DNA of 64,000 bases from Paenibacillus sp. Soil750 (lineage in GTDB: Bacteria > Bacillota > Bacilli > Paenibacillales > NBRC-103111), in the NCBI RefSeq assembly GCF_001428045.1, contig NZ_LMSD01000014.1:43741-107740 (forward strand). The letters are read 5' to 3'. The notes under the pieces were generated by a model. That model was given only the letters and a program-made list of their open reading frames with translations. It searched no databases and had not been told where the DNA came from. The position numbers and the translations under genes were made by a program. Below, one piece after another: positions 62,264 to 64,000 of this stretch (position 1 is its first letter; every line of letters starts with the position of its first letter).

Positions 62264-63673
62264 ATGGATTTGGATCGTTTTTTTAAATTGAAACAAAATG
62301 GCACCACGGTAAGAACAGAAATCATGGCGGGGATTACGACGTTCATGACTATGGCTTACATCCTTGCGGTAAATCCAGATGTATTAAGTGCATTTAAATC
62401 AGGGGCAACTGGCGGAGACTGGACTTCCATTTTCTTAGCAACAGCGATTGCGGCGGGCGTGATGACGATTGCAATGGGACTTTTCGTAAACTTTCCTGTG
62501 GCACTAGCACCGGGAATGGGCTTGAATGCTTACTTCGCGACGATTATTTTGACCTCACAAGGTAAATTTACGTTTTCGATGGCACTCACGGCCGTGTTTA
62601 TCTCCGGGATTATCTTTATCATCCTAACGGTTACGAAAATTCGTCAAATGCTTCTAGTCGCTATCCCAGATAGCTTGAAGCATGCGATCACAGTAGGGAT
62701 TGGGTTGTTTATTGCCATGATCGGTTTCAAAAACAGCGGCATTCTCAGCGTTGCAGTTGAAGCTGGTAATGATATTAAAGCACATCAGTATACAGAAGTT
62801 CTTTCGTTTGAAACGATCTTTCACCTAGGTTCATTAGAAGATAAAGGTGTTATTTTAACCATCGTAGGTATTCTATTGATCTCCATCTTAATGGTGCTTC
62901 GTGTTCGTGGCGCGATCTTGTTTGGAATTCTTGCAACAACAGTTGTTGGTTATTTCATGGGTATGGTGGATCTAGGTACGCTAACTAGTGACAAAACAAC
63001 TTGGGTACCCGATATGTCCAAACTACGCTTTGCTGATTTTGATTTTGCAGGCATTATGACAACCGGGATCGTTTCCGTTATTGCTACATTTACTTTCGTT
63101 GAGTTATTCGATACCTTCGGTACAATGGTAGGAACTGCTTCCCGCGCAGGTATTATGAAGAACAAAGAAGAAGGCAACAAACGTGTAGGTAAAGCAATGT
63201 TCGTTGATGCAATCGGTGTTAGCGGCGGCGCATTGGTTGGTACAAGTACGGTAACGGCATTCGTAGAGAGTGCAGCAGGTGTAGCAGAGGGAGGACGTAC
63301 AGGTCTAACGGCTGTAACGACAGGCGTATGTTTCTTGCTAGCTCTGTTCTTGGCGCCAATTGCTATGTTGATTCCAGGTTCGGCGACTGCGGCAGCGTTG
63401 ATTGTTGTTGGTGTTCTCATGGTTCAATCCATTAAAGAGATCGACTTCCAAGACTTCGTTGTTGCGATCCCAGCTTTCCTTACACTTGTATTGATGCCTT
63501 TCACATACAACATTGCGAACGGAATTTCCTTCGGAATCGTGACTTATGTGGTTCTAGCTACAGCAGCTAATTTAGGTGGCAAAAGTGAGAAGAAATACAA
63601 CGTCCACTGGTTAATGTGGATTCTAGCCCTTCTAATTATTGCTCGATACGTCTTTATTGGAAGTCAAGGTTAA
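62264..63673 (+). CDS. pbuG: guanine/hypoxanthine permease (AzgA-type NCS2 family)
   Basis: Imports guanine and hypoxanthine by proton symport. The 469-residue protein starts MDLDRFFKLKQNGTTVRTEI, as PbuG-type proteins do, and has about twelve membrane segments. TTFMTMAYILAVNP, FPVALAPGMGLNAYFA and the FVELFDTFGTMVG motif are family hallmarks. AGGAGGAG lies 7 nt before ATG 62264; the frame extends upstream only through the riboswitch leader. Its expression is controlled by that riboswitch. Confidence 0.95.
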   Translation: MDLDRFFKLKQNGTTVRTEIMAGITTFMTMAYILAVNPDVLSAFKSGATGGDWTSIFLATAIAAGVMTIAMGLFVNFPVALAPGMGLNAYFATIILTSQGKFTFSMALTAVFISGIIFIILTVTKIRQMLLVAIPDSLKHAITVGIGLFIAMIGFKNSGILSVAVEAGNDIKAHQYTEVLSFETIFHLGSLEDKGVILTIVGILLISILMVLRVRGAILFGILATTVVGYFMGMVDLGTLTSDKTTWVPDMSKLRFADFDFAGIMTTGIVSVIATFTFVELFDTFGTMVGTASRAGIMKNKEEGNKRVGKAMFVDAIGVSGGALVGTSTVTAFVESAAGVAEGGRTGLTAVTTGVCFLLALFLAPIAMLIPGSATAAALIVVGVLMVQSIKEIDFQDFVVAIPAFLTLVLMPFTYNIANGISFGIVTYVVLATAANLGGKSEKKYNVHWLMWILALLIIARYVFIGSQG

Positions 63674-63682
63674 AATAAGGTA

Positions 63683-63715
63683 GGGCTCTGGTGCATTTGT
63701 GCCAGGGCCTTTTTC
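63683..63715 (+). terminator. rho-independent terminator of pbuG
   Basis: Stem GGCTCTGG / CCAGGGCC (one G-T pair) around TGCATTTGTG, followed by TTTTT. Confidence 0.88.
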
Positions 63716-63743
63716 ATTCCGTTTATTTCCATGTCGAAAAAAC

Positions 63744-63772
63744 TTGCAATCCCTTGGGGGATTTGTTATATT
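63744..63772 (+). promoter_or_regulatory. rRNA operon promoter P1
   Basis: TTGCAA (-35), 17-nt spacer, TATATT (-10), upstream of the rRNA leader. Confidence 0.75.
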
Positions 63773-63837
63773 ACTCCTTGTCGCTTCGGCGGTCGAACGA
63801 AAGAACGAGAGATTCGAAAGAAACTTAAAAATAGTTC

Positions 63838-63867
63838 TTGCATTCGAATGAGTTGATGTGATATATT
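63838..63867 (+). promoter_or_regulatory. rRNA operon promoter P2
   Basis: TTGCAT (-35), 18-nt spacer, TATATT (-10), about 95 nt after P1. The text after each -10 is similar (ACTCCTTGTCGCTTCGG and ACTTCTCGCTGCTTCGG), so the two promoters look duplicated. Confidence 0.75.
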
Positions 63868-64000
63868 ACTTCTCGCTGCTTCGGTAACACGGCAGTGGAC
63901 GGAAGAAATTGATCTTTGAAAACTGAACAACGAGTGAGTAAGCACAGTCGAGTAATCGACTATAAAAGAGATTGCAAAATCTCGCTAGCTTCAAATGAGC
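63868..64000 (+). other. leader of an rRNA operon (16S gene beyond the edge)
   Basis: Contains GATCTTTGAAAACTGAACAA, the leader sequence found before 16S rRNA genes in Paenibacillus and related Bacillales, with hairpin-forming text (AGTCGAGTAATCGACT and AGAGATTGCAAAATCTC). The conserved 16S start (AGAGTTTGATC) has not been reached at the window edge. Confidence 0.8.

Noticed and set aside
62025..62291. Open frame of 88 codons over the purine riboswitch
   Set aside because: The region is the aptamer, terminator and leader of pbuG; coding capacity is incidental.

Overview
This window looks like a chromosomal segment of a Paenibacillus-type, spore-forming member of the Bacillales. The evidence is a GerA-type spore-germinant receptor operon, a SleB-type cortex hydrolase, a YheC/YheD-type spore-coat ATP-grasp gene, strong AGGAGG ribosome-binding sites, many bidirectional hairpin terminators, CcpA (cre)-like sites and a tandem-promoter rRNA leader at the right end. 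Nearly everything is core chromosomal content. I saw no transposase, integrase, phage or CRISPR genes and no tRNA genes.

Layout from the left. 1-7.7 kb: an edge-truncated membrane protein, mutY, a Crp/Fnr regulator, a DUF805 protein, sodA and a three-gene germination operon (A-B-C order, minus strand). 8-13.6 kb: an acetyltransferase, DUF402, signal peptidase I, queG, ogt, an HD-GYP-like gene, a YneF-type protein and folE. 13.8-25.6 kb: a dGTPase homologue, an alpha/beta hydrolase, an IclR regulator, a cation-diffusion transporter, the SleB-like hydrolase, aconitase, an amidase-domain protein, and ddl with a coupled small gene. 25.9-33.2 kb: uvsE, fabI, an inositol-phosphatase-like gene, the kdgK-eda pair of the KDG/Entner-Doudoroff route, a VOC-DinB fusion and an amidase. 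33.3-42.2 kb: a tandem hairpin array, a 41-residue basic protein, gltB, hemL, more tandem repeats and an LCP cell-wall ligase. 42.4-45.1 kb: a three-gene ABC-2 exporter. 45.2-49.4 kb: a YheC/D-type ATP-grasp gene divergent from a three-gene operon (adenylating ligase, sbnA-like, sbnB-like) predicted to make L-2,3-diaminopropionate (Dap). 49.4-50.5 kb: repeats and a dense cluster of DnaA boxes. 50.5-52.7 kb: an FAD oxidoreductase and an ECF41 sigma factor behind an ECF41-type promoter. 52.9-59.7 kb: bcp, a polysaccharide deacetylase and a MoxR-DUF58-TgpA transglutaminase operon. 59.8-63.7 kb: guaA, a DUF1304 protein and a guanine-riboswitch-controlled purine permease. 63.7-64 kb: tandem promoters and leader of an rRNA operon whose 16S gene lies beyond the edge.

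The strongest candidate for something undescribed is the 45.2-49.4 kb locus. It combines Dap synthesis, an acid-activating adenylating enzyme and a divergent ATP-grasp enzyme. That is the enzyme logic of dapdiamide-type peptide antibiotics, without any NRPS or siderophore synthetase. Both divergent units carry AC-N17-CATANNNTA motifs, the consensus of the late mother-cell sporulation factor sigma-K. I infer a sporulation-linked Dap-containing metabolite or envelope modification; this is a hypothesis. Secondary highlights are the ECF41 module, the DnaA-box cluster away from dnaA, and at least five families of structured intergenic repeats.
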